Source: Tetragenococcus halophilus subsp. flandriensis
GTDB lineage: Bacteria; Bacillota; Bacilli; Lactobacillales; Enterococcaceae
Direction: 5' to 3'
Assembly (NCBI RefSeq): GCF_030161475.1
Contig: NZ_BSUG01000019.1
Coordinates: 1-42,717, forward strand
DNA: 42,717 nucleotides
The position numbers and the translations under genes are program-made. Below are positions 33,778 through 42,604 of the stretch, one piece after another. Each line of letters opens with the position of its first letter. The first letter of the stretch is position 1. Below the pieces are notes generated by a model. It searched no databases, had not been told where the DNA came from, and saw only the letters and a list, made by a program, of their open reading frames with translations.

Positions 33778-33876
33778 ACAGCGAAATATTGTATTCATTA
33801 TGAGCTAAAAGTTTTTCAAGAGCCCATTTAATCCTTAGCATGTTTATTTTTCCCAAGGCTTTGTTTTTTATTTTTC

Positions 33877-33990
33877 TTGTGTAAGCGCTAACTGTTCGTT
33901 GTAATAAATTTATTAATAGGGGTTGCTACTGAAACAACCCCTATTGCACCGACTAAAACGGTGACAAATGTACCAAAATCTAAAATTGCT
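33877..33990 (+). ncRNA. Probable antisense RNA gene of type I locus A
   Basis: TTGTGT (33877-33882), a 17-base spacer and TGTAAT (33900-33905) form a promoter that lines up base for base with the one at locus B (41336). The transcript would start near 33912 with a perfect 11-bp hairpin (AATAGGGGTTG and complement, 33915-33945) and then a CACCG/CGGTG hairpin at 33948-33961. At locus B the same hairpins are followed by a terminator; here that part is missing and the RNA would run straight into the antisense strand of the toxin gene. The 3' end is not defined. Confidence 0.5.
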
Positions 33991-34013
33991 AGGAAGGTCT
34001 CAAATGCAGACAA
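33888..34013 (-). CDS. Holin-like type I toxin A (Hol-Tox), chimeric C-terminus
   Basis: This is a small membrane toxin of 41 residues starting at TTG 34013 behind AAGGAGAA (9 bases). It reads MSAFETFLAILDFGTFVTVL and onward, the same beginning as the toxin at 41580 (MSAFETIQVILGFGTF). The first 16 residues are the conserved part. After Phe16 the sequence differs: instead of TIALIALIVELLKNDRKK it continues VTVLVGAIGVVSVATPINKF and ends ITTNS. The differing part is encoded opposite the antisense RNA gene. A deletion of about 108 nt relative to locus B explains this. The gene has no ATG and is easily overlooked. Confidence 0.65.
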   Translation of the reverse strand: MSAFETFLAILDFGTFVTVLVGAIGVVSVATPINKFITTNS

Positions 34014-34096
34014 CGGGCTTCTCCTTTTTTAAGATTTAGTGAATAAGTACACACGCACCACCTCGCTTTCGATAAAGATAGCCACCGTCGTAAACT

Positions 34097-34144
34097 AATA
34101 CCGGGAACAAACATGTGAGAATTAATGTTTGTTCCCGGTATTTT
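34097..34144. terminator. Strong bidirectional terminator between toxin A and pcp
   Basis: AATACCGGGAACAAACAT (34097-34114) pairs perfectly with ATGTTTGTTCCCGGTATT (34125-34142), an 18-bp stem. It ends pcp on the minus strand and shields the toxin gene from it. Confidence 0.9.
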
Positions 34145-34152
34145 ATTAATCG

Positions 34153-34800
34153 CTAATGTATTTCTCCACCGATAGCTTCCAAATCATCTTTTCCTTCAAA
34201 TGATACAATTGCTTCAATTGCCTTTTCTATACAAAAAGCAATATCCGCAATTTGCATGAAAGGTTGATTTGGTTTATCAACGACTTGTTCTGCAATAAAA
34301 GGCACGTGGATAAAGCCACCTTTCATATTCGGAAATTCTTTATCGATCATATATTGCACTTGATACATGATATGATTACAAACAAAGGTACCAGCACTAT
34401 TTGAAACTGCGGCAGGAAAGCCATTGTTTCTGACGTTTTCAACCATAGCTTTGACAGGAAGTTGAGTAAAGTAAGCCGCTTGTCCATCAGTTTGAATAGT
34501 TTGATCAATCGGTTGGTTCTCTTCATTATCTGGAATTCGTGCATCATCCACATTAATAGCAATTCTTTCAGGTGTAATAGTAAAACGACCGCCAGCCTGT
34601 CCGATATTTAAAACAATATCTGGTTGGTGGATTTGGATCGCTTGTTTACAGATATCGGCTGATTTATGATAAACAGTTGGAATTTCTTCTTTTACAATTT
34701 GTGCTTCTTTGATTGTATCAGGCAGCTTTTTTACTGCTTCCCAAGCAGGATTTATTTTTTCTCCACCAAATGGATCGAATCCAGTAACTAAAATTTTCAT
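34153..34800 (-). CDS. pcp: Pyroglutamyl-peptidase I
   Basis: This is a cytoplasmic cysteine peptidase that removes N-terminal pyroglutamate (5-oxoproline) from peptides. Its 215 residues are the usual length. The sequence begins [20 protein letters not shown]; the catalytic triad is Glu78 in TPERIAIN, Cys141 in [13 protein letters not shown] and His165 in GGFIHVPFI. The upstream pair DUF979/DUF969 on the same strand probably handles the released 5-oxoproline or its peptides. A 300-base repeat-containing gap separates it from DUF979. A decayed copy of its 3' end lies at 41810. Confidence 0.95.
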   Translation of the reverse strand: MKILVTGFDPFGGEKINPAWEAVKKLPDTIKEAQIVKEEIPTVYHKSADICKQAIQIHQPDIVLNIGQAGGRFTITPERIAINVDDARIPDNEENQPIDQTIQTDGQAAYFTQLPVKAMVENVRNNGFPAAVSNSAGTFVCNHIMYQVQYMIDKEFPNMKGGFIHVPFIAEQVVDKPNQPFMQIADIAFCIEKAIEAIVSFEGKDDLEAIGGEIH

Positions 34801-34818
34801 GTTAATTTTCCTTCTTTC

Positions 34819-35080
34819 TTGAGTAATGTTTTTTATTCTTCAATATGCCATTTATGAGTAAAACATTTTAAATTCCTTATCCATTATTCAAATAATGAGT
34901 AAGAAATTTTTATTTCATTACTCCGTATTCGGATTAAAACTAATATTTTTACAGTTTATATTAGAAATACGTAATTTATGAGCAAAACTTTTTTGATTGA
35001 TTACTCAATACTTTAATTATAAGGAGCGTTTTTCCATTTTGTTACTCAACATTTCAAAGATGAGTAACGTTTCTTTATTT
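34819..35080. repeat. Repeat-rich gap with TGAGTAA motifs between pcp and DUF979
   Basis: This 300-base gap has no gene. It contains many copies of TGAGTAA or its complement (near 34820, 34854, 34895, 34917, 34978, 35001, 35041 and 35061), often with an ATG ahead. At 35041-35068 two copies form a perfect 8-bp inverted repeat (GTTACTCA/TGAGTAAC). A longer unit, GAGTAAYGTTT followed by TTATTCTTCAATAT, occurs at 34821 and 35062. It looks like a decayed array or multiple operators. Confidence 0.45.
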
Positions 35081-35100
35081 TATTCTTCAATATTTTAGTT

Positions 35101-36021
35101 TTAAAAAGCTAGAACATACATTAAGATAATATGAACAATAATCATTGTAAAAGCCATAGGAATTTGTGCTTTGATTACGCCATTTGTATCTTTCATTTCT
35201 AGTAAAGCGACAGGCAAAGCGTTAAAGTTTGCGCCCATCGGTGTCAATAAAGTACCACAAAAACCAGCTGTCATTGCTAAAGTGCCTGCAATCACTGGGT
35301 CGCCACCTTGAGCGATAACAAAGGGAACGCCAATACCGGCCGTAATGACAGTAAATGCAGCAAAAGCATTTCCCATAGCCATAGTAAATAAAACCATACC
35401 TAAACAATAAGCGACGACACCTAGCAGCTGATTGCCAACGGGAATGATATTTGCAATTGCATCGGAGATCACTTCGCCTACGCCAGCTAGGTTAAAAATC
35501 ACACCTAAAGCAGCTAATAATTGTGGTAAGATGCCTGTTGTTCCCACAGATTGAAACATACGATCGGTATCATCTATAATTGTTTTGGGCTTAGCTGAAG
35601 TGATTGCTACAGCTACGATTAAAGCGACAATCGACGCAACGCCAATTCCTACTTGACCTCCTAAAGGCGTATAGGAAATTCCTACTGCTGTTAATGCAAG
35701 CACCACCGAAGGAAAGAATACCCAGCTGCCAATCTTTTTCGCTGCTTCTTCTCCTTGTTCTTCGTCTAATTTAGCAATATTTCCAATTTTTACTTGTTTA
35801 AACAATGTAAGAATACCAATAATTACTAACATGATACCAGATGCAGCATAAGGAAGGAAGTTACCAAAAGCAAAAATAATACCAAATAATAACCAGAATA
35901 ACCCTGTGCCTAGTCGAGCAGAATTAGTATGGTCCCTAAACGAACGTACAGCAGTCATCATAGATAAAAGTCCGATTAAGATGTAGAAAAACTCAAGAAT
36001 AGCATCAACGGTCTGAGTCAT
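35101..36021 (-). CDS. DUF979-family membrane protein
   Basis: This is an integral membrane protein of 306 residues with about nine to ten hydrophobic segments. It includes MGNAFAAFTVITAGIGVPFV and AGTLAMTAGFCGTLLTPMG, motifs typical of the DUF979 group. It always pairs with a DUF969 protein; here the two overlap by 17 bases. Both together resemble a two-part secondary transporter. The nearby pcp gene supports a role in 5-oxoproline or pyroglutamyl-peptide transport, a link that has also been noted for other genomes where these genes sit beside 5-oxoprolinase genes. Function is inferred. Confidence 0.88.
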   Translation of the reverse strand: MTQTVDAILEFFYILIGLLSMMTAVRSFRDHTNSARLGTGLFWLLFGIIFAFGNFLPYAASGIMLVIIGILTLFKQVKIGNIAKLDEEQGEEAAKKIGSWVFFPSVVLALTAVGISYTPLGGQVGIGVASIVALIVAVAITSAKPKTIIDDTDRMFQSVGTTGILPQLLAALGVIFNLAGVGEVISDAIANIIPVGNQLLGVVAYCLGMVLFTMAMGNAFAAFTVITAGIGVPFVIAQGGDPVIAGTLAMTAGFCGTLLTPMGANFNALPVALLEMKDTNGVIKAQIPMAFTMIIVHIILMYVLAF

Positions 36022-36718
36022 TGTTTGTTTCTCCTTCCTTTTTTATGTTATATTTTTTTGCTAACTTACGATCAAATAGCATATTAGAAATCGCAGTTAG
36101 AACAAGTGCAATAATTGCAATGATTAAAGCAATCTGTACAATGCCAGCTTCTGATACATTATAGTTTAGATCACGTAATGTTCCAGCAATTAATAAGACA
36201 CCAGAAGCAGCCACAAAGGTATTTTGTCCATAAAAGTTCGCATAGTTTTCATTTGCTGCGGCCCTTGCTTTTAATTCTTCACTATCCTCTTCTGAGATCT
36301 TTCCATAGTTTGTTTTTGCTGCAGCTTGTGTCATAGGATTGACGATCGGGCGAACAAACTGTGGGTGTCCTGAAATACGGATTCCTAAAAGTCCGGCAAT
36401 TTCACGAATAGCTGTATATAATGTTAAGAACTTTCCAGGTGTCATCCCTTTAATTTTCTGAATTAAAATGACTGCTTGTTGTCTTAAACCAAACCGTTCT
36501 GAAAGGCCAATCATCGGTAAAGTTAATAAGAATATGGTAACAAGCCGGTTTTCAACAAATGCTTGCCCGAAGGCTTCTAAAAAGTCCATAATTGATATTC
36601 CTGAAACCATAGCCGTTGTAAAAGCAGCAAGGACAACAACTGCGATAGTATCAAATTTAAATAAAAAACCTATCAAAATAATAAGAATACCAATAAGTTT
36701 TATCCATTCCAAAATCAA
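36005..36718 (-). CDS. DUF969-family membrane protein
   Basis: This is a membrane protein of 237 residues, first in the DUF969-DUF979-pcp group. It has about six hydrophobic segments and the blocks GLSERFGLRQQAVILIQKIK and LGIRISGHPQFVRPIVNPMT. It partners the DUF979 protein. The start ATG follows AGGAGG. The upstream region is shared with the divergent bgl operon. Confidence 0.88.
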   Translation of the reverse strand: MILEWIKLIGILIILIGFLFKFDTIAVVVLAAFTTAMVSGISIMDFLEAFGQAFVENRLVTIFLLTLPMIGLSERFGLRQQAVILIQKIKGMTPGKFLTLYTAIREIAGLLGIRISGHPQFVRPIVNPMTQAAAKTNYGKISEEDSEELKARAAANENYANFYGQNTFVAASGVLLIAGTLRDLNYNVSEAGIVQIALIIAIIALVLTAISNMLFDRKLAKKYNIKKEGETNNDSDR

Positions 36719-36866
36719 CGCCTCCTTAAAAAAATTTTCTGAAAAAATTATGTTTAGGTTCCTATACTACCTTAAATTTTGTTATTTTTCACTTAGTTTT
36801 AAAAAGTATTATAAAAGTATACTTAATATCTTGTTAGAAAATCGAAGTATTTAGTGAATAATGTGT

Positions 36867-36895
36867 TTGCGTTTCCAACTAAATTGTGTTAAATT
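36867..36895 (+). promoter_or_regulatory. SigA promoter of the bgl operon, weak cre overlap
   Basis: TTGCGT (36867-36872), a 17-base spacer and TAAATT (36890-36895) give a good promoter that starts transcription just ahead of the RAT element. TGTTTGCGTTTCCA around the -35 box matches cre at 12 of 14 defined positions, so weak CcpA control is possible. Confidence 0.5.
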
Positions 36896-36910
36896 AATAA
36901 CAGTTAAATA

Positions 36911-36991
36911 CAGGCATGTGACTGGTAATGCAGGCAGGACCTTTTATGTTAGGAATTTCGTTCCTAGTATATTTGGTTCTGTCTTTTTTTA
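36911..36991 (+). promoter_or_regulatory. RAT antiterminator and overlapping terminator (LicT switch)
   Basis: The RAT element (36911-36942) contains GTGACTG and GCAGGCAGGACCT, the core of BglG/LicT target hairpins. Its 3' part GGCAGGACC (36933-36941) also pairs with GGTTCTGTC (36975-36983) to make a terminator followed by seven T. Binding of LicT, encoded at the operon's end, would hold the RAT form and let transcription proceed when beta-glucosides are present. Confidence 0.9.
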
Positions 36992-37031
36992 TTTAGCTGA
37001 CTATACTCAATAGATAAATGGAGGATATCTT

Positions 37032-38882
37032 ATGAATTACAAGCAGACAGCAAAAGAAATTGTTGCAGCACTTGGTGGAAAAGAAAACATCTCACTTTTA
37101 AATCATTGCTCAACACGTTTAAGGATTACTTTAAACGATGATGATAAAGCTGATAGTGCAAAGTTAGAGAAAATTGACGGAGTATTAGGCGTTCGTAAAA
37201 ATGTTCAGTATCAAATCATTATCGGTAATGATGTTGTCGAAGTTTATCAGGAAGTAAATAACATTATAGGAAATATTTCAAATGAAGATGTACAAGAAAA
37301 AACAACACAAAAAAGAAGTATTGGTAGTACCATTCTTGATTTTATTATCGCAGTCTTTCAACCATTAGTTCCAGCTATTGCTGGCGGCGGAGTTCTTAAG
37401 TCTATTTTGCTTTTATTAGCAGCAATTGGGGTGATGGACGACGGAAGTTCTACTTATCAAATTTTAGATAATGTCGGGACCGCACCACTATATTTTCTGC
37501 CCATGTTAGTTGCAGTAACCTCAGCAAATAAATTAAAAGTTAATCCACTTGTCGCTATATCTGCTGTTGGGGCTTTGTTGCTACCAACTATGAATGAGTT
37601 AATTGCGGGTAATGCAAGTTTTTTGTCGATAAATATTCAAGAAATCGATTATAGTTCCCAGGTATTTCCTGCTATTTTGACTGTTTTATTTTATGCACTG
37701 ATGGAAAAAGGATTTAATAAGATTACACCAAAATCAATTCGTGTATTTTTTGTTCCAATGATGAGTTTATTACTTACAGTACCGATTTCTTTAGTAATTT
37801 TGGGACCATTGGGGTATAACTTTGGTACTTTATTTTCTTCAGCTATTATTTGGTTATATAGTAATTTTGGTTGGGTCGCTACCGGAGTACTAGCAGGAAT
37901 TTTACCATTCATGGTAGTTACAGGTATGCATAAAGCGATGATCCCATATGCGATTAGTTCAATGAGTTCTTTAGGAAAAGAATCATTATATATGCCAGCG
38001 TCTTTAGCGCATAATATTGCTGAATCAGGAGCTTGTTTTGCTGTTGCACTGAAAACAAAGGATCAAAGATTAAGACCTACTGCTATTTCGGCCGGGATTT
38101 CTGCACTTTTTGGTATTACAGAACCTGCTTTATACGGGGTGACAATTTTACACAAAAAGGTATTATACAGCGTGATTATAGCCAGTCTTATCGGAGGATC
38201 TTTCAGTGGAGTGATGGTTCTCGAGGCATTTGCAGTTGTTGGACCAGGGCTTGCTAGTATTACAATGTTTATTAACCCACAAAATGCAATGAATATTGTG
38301 TGGGCATTTGTAGCTTTTGGTATTTCTTTTGTAGCCGCTTTTGTTTCTGCTATTATCCTTTATAAGGATGAGGTAAGTGACGAAGAAAAAGATGAAGGAG
38401 AAGCCACGGTAATTGATGAAACTAAAGATGTCATTTTGGAAAGCCCTGTTAAAGGTGAAGTTTTACCATTAACAAATATTAATGATGAAGTATTTTCCAG
38501 CGGTTTAGTTGGAGATGGAATTGCTGTTGAACCGACAGAAGGCAAGCTGACTGCACCTGTATCAGGAAAAATCACTATGATTTTTGAGACAAATCATGCG
38601 CTTGGCTTAAAAACAGATAATGGCGCTGAATTACTTTTGCATATTGGTGTTGATACCGTCAAAATGGAAGGTGAAGGTTTTCAGTCTTATGTTCAACAAG
38701 GCGACCATGTAGAGCAGGGACAGCAGTTAATCACTTTTGATATCGATCAAATTAAGAATAATGGTTTTGAAGCCACTGTAATCTGTGTGGTAACTAATAA
38801 TAATTTTGAAGTAAGACCATCAGTCAACCAAGGAAATGTATCTTTTGATGATCAATTATTAACAGTGAGTCAACTAGGATAA
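37032..38882 (+). CDS. bglP: PTS beta-glucoside EIIBCA component
   Basis: This is the single-chain beta-glucoside permease, 616 residues. The EIIB domain is first (about 1-85, Cys26 in NHCSTRLRITL), then the EIIC membrane domain (about 105-450, with FGITEPALYGVTI), then an EIIA-glucose-type domain (about 480-616, His537 in LLLHIGVDTVKMEG). It phosphorylates salicin-, arbutin- or cellobiose-like sugars during uptake. It also typically phosphorylates and inactivates LicT when no substrate is present. It is the first gene of the operon, behind the RAT switch. Its EIIA domain might also serve the maltose-type EIICB. Confidence 0.92.
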   Translation: MNYKQTAKEIVAALGGKENISLLNHCSTRLRITLNDDDKADSAKLEKIDGVLGVRKNVQYQIIIGNDVVEVYQEVNNIIGNISNEDVQEKTTQKRSIGSTILDFIIAVFQPLVPAIAGGGVLKSILLLLAAIGVMDDGSSTYQILDNVGTAPLYFLPMLVAVTSANKLKVNPLVAISAVGALLLPTMNELIAGNASFLSINIQEIDYSSQVFPAILTVLFYALMEKGFNKITPKSIRVFFVPMMSLLLTVPISLVILGPLGYNFGTLFSSAIIWLYSNFGWVATGVLAGILPFMVVTGMHKAMIPYAISSMSSLGKESLYMPASLAHNIAESGACFAVALKTKDQRLRPTAISAGISALFGITEPALYGVTILHKKVLYSVIIASLIGGSFSGVMVLEAFAVVGPGLASITMFINPQNAMNIVWAFVAFGISFVAAFVSAIILYKDEVSDEEKDEGEATVIDETKDVILESPVKGEVLPLTNINDEVFSSGLVGDGIAVEPTEGKLTAPVSGKITMIFETNHALGLKTDNGAELLLHIGVDTVKMEGEGFQSYVQQGDHVEQGQQLITFDIDQIKNNGFEATVICVVTNNNFEVRPSVNQGNVSFDDQLLTVSQLG

Positions 38883-38903
38883 TAGAAAAAGGAGAGGATA
38901 TAG

Positions 38904-40376
<1,473 letters not shown>

Positions 40377-40397
40377 AATTTATTAGGAGGAGTCGAA

Positions 40398-41237
40398 GTG
40401 CTAACGATTAAGAAAGTGTTGAATTCTAGTGTTGTATTGGCTGATAAAGATGGCTCAGAAATGATCGTTTTAGGAAAAGGCATTGGTTTTTCTCGTAAAA
40501 AGGAAGAATTACTCGATGAAAATGATATTGATAAAATATTCATTCCTCTAAATGAAAGTAAAAATGAATATATTTTGGAACTAATAGATGATATTCCGCT
40601 AGCTTTTTTTGAACTGACTAAAAAAATTGTTGCATTAGCTGAAGAACGTTTAAATGCAAAATTAAATAATAATATTTTTCTCACTTTAACAGATCATCTT
40701 CATTTTGCCTTGGATCGTTATCAAAAAGGAATCAACATCGCAAATCGTTTATATTGGGAAATCAAAAATTATTACCCGAAAGAATATGCTATTAGTACTA
40801 AAGCAGTAGAGTTGATTAATCAGTATTTTGATGTAACACTCCCACAAGAAGAAGCGGCTAATATTGCTTTCCATCTTATTAACGCTCAGTCAGAAAGTGA
40901 CTCAACGGATAGTTTGGCATCTGCCAAAATGATTGGTGGTATTGTAAATATGGTTAGATACTCTATTCAGACTGAAGTTGATGAAAATTCAGTACATTAT
41001 CTTCGTTTTATTACTCACGTTAAATATTTTGTGGAACGATTTTATACTGGAAAATTGATGGATGACGAGGGTGGAAGTGAGTTGTACAAACAAATGTGGA
41101 CACTATATCCTTCGTCAATGGAAATTGGTATTAAAGTTCAAGACTATTTAACTAAAATGTATGGTAAAACCATATCAGAAGAAGAAGTTGTATATTTAGG
41201 TGTTCATATTAATCGTTTGATGAATAAAAGTAGTTAG
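40398..41237 (+). CDS. licT: LicT/BglG-type transcriptional antiterminator
   Basis: This is an RNA-binding antiterminator of 279 residues. The N-terminal 55 residues (KKVLNSSVVLADKDGSEMIV, GKGIGFSRKK) form the RNA-binding CAT domain. PRD1 (about 65-170) has histidines in LTDHLHFALDR and NIAFHLIN. PRD2 (about 175-277) has HYLRFITHVKYFVERF and GVHINRL. It starts at GTG 40398 behind AGGAGG. It would bind the RAT at 36911 and be inhibited by BglP and activated by HPr phosphorylation. It is the last gene of the operon. Confidence 0.93.
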   Translation: MLTIKKVLNSSVVLADKDGSEMIVLGKGIGFSRKKEELLDENDIDKIFIPLNESKNEYILELIDDIPLAFFELTKKIVALAEERLNAKLNNNIFLTLTDHLHFALDRYQKGINIANRLYWEIKNYYPKEYAISTKAVELINQYFDVTLPQEEAANIAFHLINAQSESDSTDSLASAKMIGGIVNMVRYSIQTEVDENSVHYLRFITHVKYFVERFYTGKLMDDEGGSELYKQMWTLYPSSMEIGIKVQDYLTKMYGKTISEEEVVYLGVHINRLMNKSS

Positions 41238-41335
41238 TATTATCCTGAATGATTTATATATTTTCCAAGAATTGTTCAATAATTGACAAGCTCTTTTTTA
41301 GAGATGTTGTTTCTGATATATTGTCTATAAATTAT

Positions 41336-41364
41336 TTGAGTAAAGCGCAAGCTTTTGCTATAAT
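41336..41364 (+). promoter_or_regulatory. SigA promoter of antisense RNA B
   Basis: TTGAGT (41336-41341) and TATAAT (41359-41364) with a 17-base spacer, aligned with the promoter of locus A. It drives the small RNA opposite the holin-like toxin gene. Confidence 0.75.
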
Positions 41365-41370
41365 GATTGT

Positions 41371-41486
41371 GTAAAGAAGAGTTGTGGATAACAACTCTTC
41401 AATAACAGCACCGATTAAGACGGTGGCAAGGGTTAATTTATAAGAAAGTAACCGTCGTCCTGCTAAAGTTGACGGTTATTTTTTTC
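41371..41486 (+). ncRNA. Antisense RNA of type I toxin locus B
   Basis: A transcript of about 115 bases is expected from the promoter at 41336. It begins with a perfect 10-bp hairpin (GAAGAGTTGT and complement, 41376-41400), then a CACCG/CGGTG hairpin (41409-41425), and ends in the terminator AACCGTC/GACGGTT (41450-41477) followed by ATTTTTTT. It runs towards the toxin gene on the opposite strand and overlaps only its last codons and terminator. This is the convergent layout of the enterococcal Fst/par system, where the RNA blocks toxin mRNA translation. Confidence 0.7.
41450..41486. terminator. Shared bidirectional terminator of toxin B and its antisense RNA
   Basis: AACCGTC (41450-41456) and GACGGTT (41471-41477) form a hairpin usable from both strands. 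The stop codon of the toxin (complement of 41476-41478) is inside the stem. Confidence 0.75.
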
Positions 41487-41580
41487 TGTCGTTTTTTAGC
41501 AATTCAACGATCAAAGCAATTAAAGCAATGGTAAATGTACCAAAACCTAAAATTACTTGAATCGTCTCGAATGCAGACAA
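41476..41580 (-). CDS. Holin-like type I toxin B (Hol-Tox)
   Basis: This is a toxin of 34 residues that starts at TTG 41580 behind AGGAGA (7 bases) and reads MSAFETIQVILGFGTFTIAL, IALIVELLKNDRKK. This is the standard holin-like (Fst-related) toxin pattern: short N-terminus, one membrane helix and a basic tail. A longer frame from an ATG at 41658 includes the conserved 5' leader and is unlikely to be translated. The leader contains the sequence CGGTGGCTACC and GGTGGTGCG, of which GGTGC can pair with GCACC of the antisense RNA. Confidence 0.82.
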   Translation of the reverse strand: MSAFETIQVILGFGTFTIALIALIVELLKNDRKK

Positions 41581-41680
41581 AAGGCTTCTCCTTTCTTTTG
41601 ATTTAGTTAGTACGTACATACGCACCACCTCACTTCCGAAAAAGGTAGCCACCGCCATAAACTTTACTGTTACTTAATAA
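41581..41680 (-). promoter_or_regulatory. Toxin B mRNA leader with conserved sequence blocks
   Basis: On the minus strand this leader has the blocks GGCGGTGGCTACC and GAGGTGGTGCGTAT ahead of the ribosome binding site. The leader of toxin A (34014-34095) has the same blocks with few changes. Conservation of a non-coding leader beyond the coding part suggests it is the target for the antisense RNA or folds to hide the ribosome binding site. Confidence 0.5.
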
Positions 41681-41809
41681 GATAACATAGAAAATATTAA
41701 TATTCTATATTGAGTATAAAATTTAATGCAATGGCAAGCCTTCAAAAGCTCTAGATATAAATGAATATTGGAAATAATTGTTTGTTTTCACAACATTTAT
41801 TCTCGATAT

Positions 41810-41985
41810 TTTTTTATTATTAATGTGTTTTTCCGATAACTATCTTCAAATCATCTTTTTCTTACAAAGAATATGAACGCTTCGATTGTTTTTCAATACA
41901 AAAGGCGATACCCGATGCCAATATTTTACATGAAAGGCTGATTTGGTTCATTAATAACTTGTTTTGCAATGAATGAGAAAAAGAA
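41810..41985 (-). pseudogene. Decayed 3' end of a second pcp gene
   Basis: The plus-strand sequence from about 41810 to 41985 aligns with the last 170 bases of pcp (34141-34310) with scattered changes and small gaps; shared blocks include AAATCATCTTTT and CATGAAAGG, followed by TGATTTGGTT. No open frame remains. It stands in the same place relative to toxin B as intact pcp stands relative to toxin A. Confidence 0.75.
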
Positions 41986-42010
41986 AAAATCTATAATAAA
42001 AAGTATTGCT

Positions 42011-42028
42011 AGTCATGGTACCATGACT
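42011..42028. promoter_or_regulatory. Perfect 18-bp palindrome, DinJ-type operator
   Basis: AGTCATGGTACCATGACT is a perfect palindrome and ends 2 bases before the AGGAGG of the antitoxin gene. Antitoxins of the RelB/DinJ family bind such palindromes to repress their operon. Confidence 0.65.
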
Positions 42029-42044
42029 ATAGGAGGTGCTTATC

Positions 42045-42293
42045 ATGACTGATCAAGTACATTTCAGAATAGATGAAGAGGATGAAGAAAGATTTAGAAT
42101 TATAATGCAACGTATAGGGTTAGGGCCTAACGAAGCTTATCGGATCTTTGTTAAAAAGGCAATCGAAGTTGGAGGAATACCATTTGAAGTTTCGGATCCA
42201 TCTTTTCAATTAGAGGAGGCTATTAAAAGCCAGGATTATATTGAATTTGAAGACGGTGAGGAAGGTTTGGATTGGTTAAATGTAGAAGAATAA
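42045..42293 (+). CDS. RelB/DinJ-family antitoxin
   Basis: This is an antitoxin of 82 residues. The N-terminus TDQVHFRIDEEDEERFRIIM is the ribbon-helix-helix domain, followed by LGPNEAYRIFVKKAIEVGGI, the characteristic DinJ block, PFEV, and an acidic C-terminus (EFEDGEEGLDWLNVEE) that would bind the toxin. The start ATG 42045 lies 8 bases after AGGAGG; a GTG at 42036 overlaps that site and is rejected. It precedes a YafQ-type toxin frame. Confidence 0.88.
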   Translation: MTDQVHFRIDEEDEERFRIIMQRIGLGPNEAYRIFVKKAIEVGGIPFEVSDPSFQLEEAIKSQDYIEFEDGEEGLDWLNVEE

Positions 42294-42345
42294 GCCTAAA
42301 TGTAAGCCAGCTTTTGAAAGAAAATTTAAGAAGTATTATAAAAGT

Positions 42346-42567
42346 ATGCTTAAGGGTGGTCGTTATAAAAAAGAGGATTTTGAAAAAGTTTATTGGAAAC
42401 TTTTGTATGATGAACCACTGGAACCTAGATACAACGATCATCCTGTGGTAAATCGAAAACCTGAACGTGATTTGCATATCAAGCCGGATTGGTTATTGAT
42501 TTATAAATATGATGGTGAGTTTATCCGGTTTATCGATACGGGCACTCATGCAGATCTCTTTAAATAA
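42346..42567 (+). CDS. YafQ-family toxin frame that has lost its normal start codon
   Basis: The last 73 residues from ATG 42346 match YafQ toxins: EPRYNDHPVVNRKPERDLHI, KPDWLLIYKYDGEF, DTGTHADLFK. The putative catalytic His, Asp and His (DLHIKPDW, THADLF) are intact. But the frame is open back to 42286 and encodes an N-terminus that also fits the family (KPKCKPAFERKFKKYY), with no ATG, GTG or TTG ahead. Adding one G after 42291 would recreate an ATGA overlap with the antitoxin stop. So a one-base deletion seems to have removed the start. Use of ATG 42346 would give an N-truncated product. Confidence 0.7.
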   Translation: MLKGGRYKKEDFEKVYWKLLYDEPLEPRYNDHPVVNRKPERDLHIKPDWLLIYKYDGEFIRFIDTGTHADLFK

Positions 42568-42604
42568 AAGACTATTTTTTGATGAAAACTTCACTAGTGG
42601 TGCA

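Noticed and set aside
34820-35070. CRISPR-like array of TGAGTAA repeats
   Set aside because: Repeat units are only 7-11 bases, in both directions and at irregular distances, so they cannot be a CRISPR array.
41578-41658. Longer toxin B start at ATG 41658
   Set aside because: The added 26 residues are the conserved untranslated leader shared with locus A, which lacks this frame; TTG 41580 has a good ribosome binding site and gives the family length.
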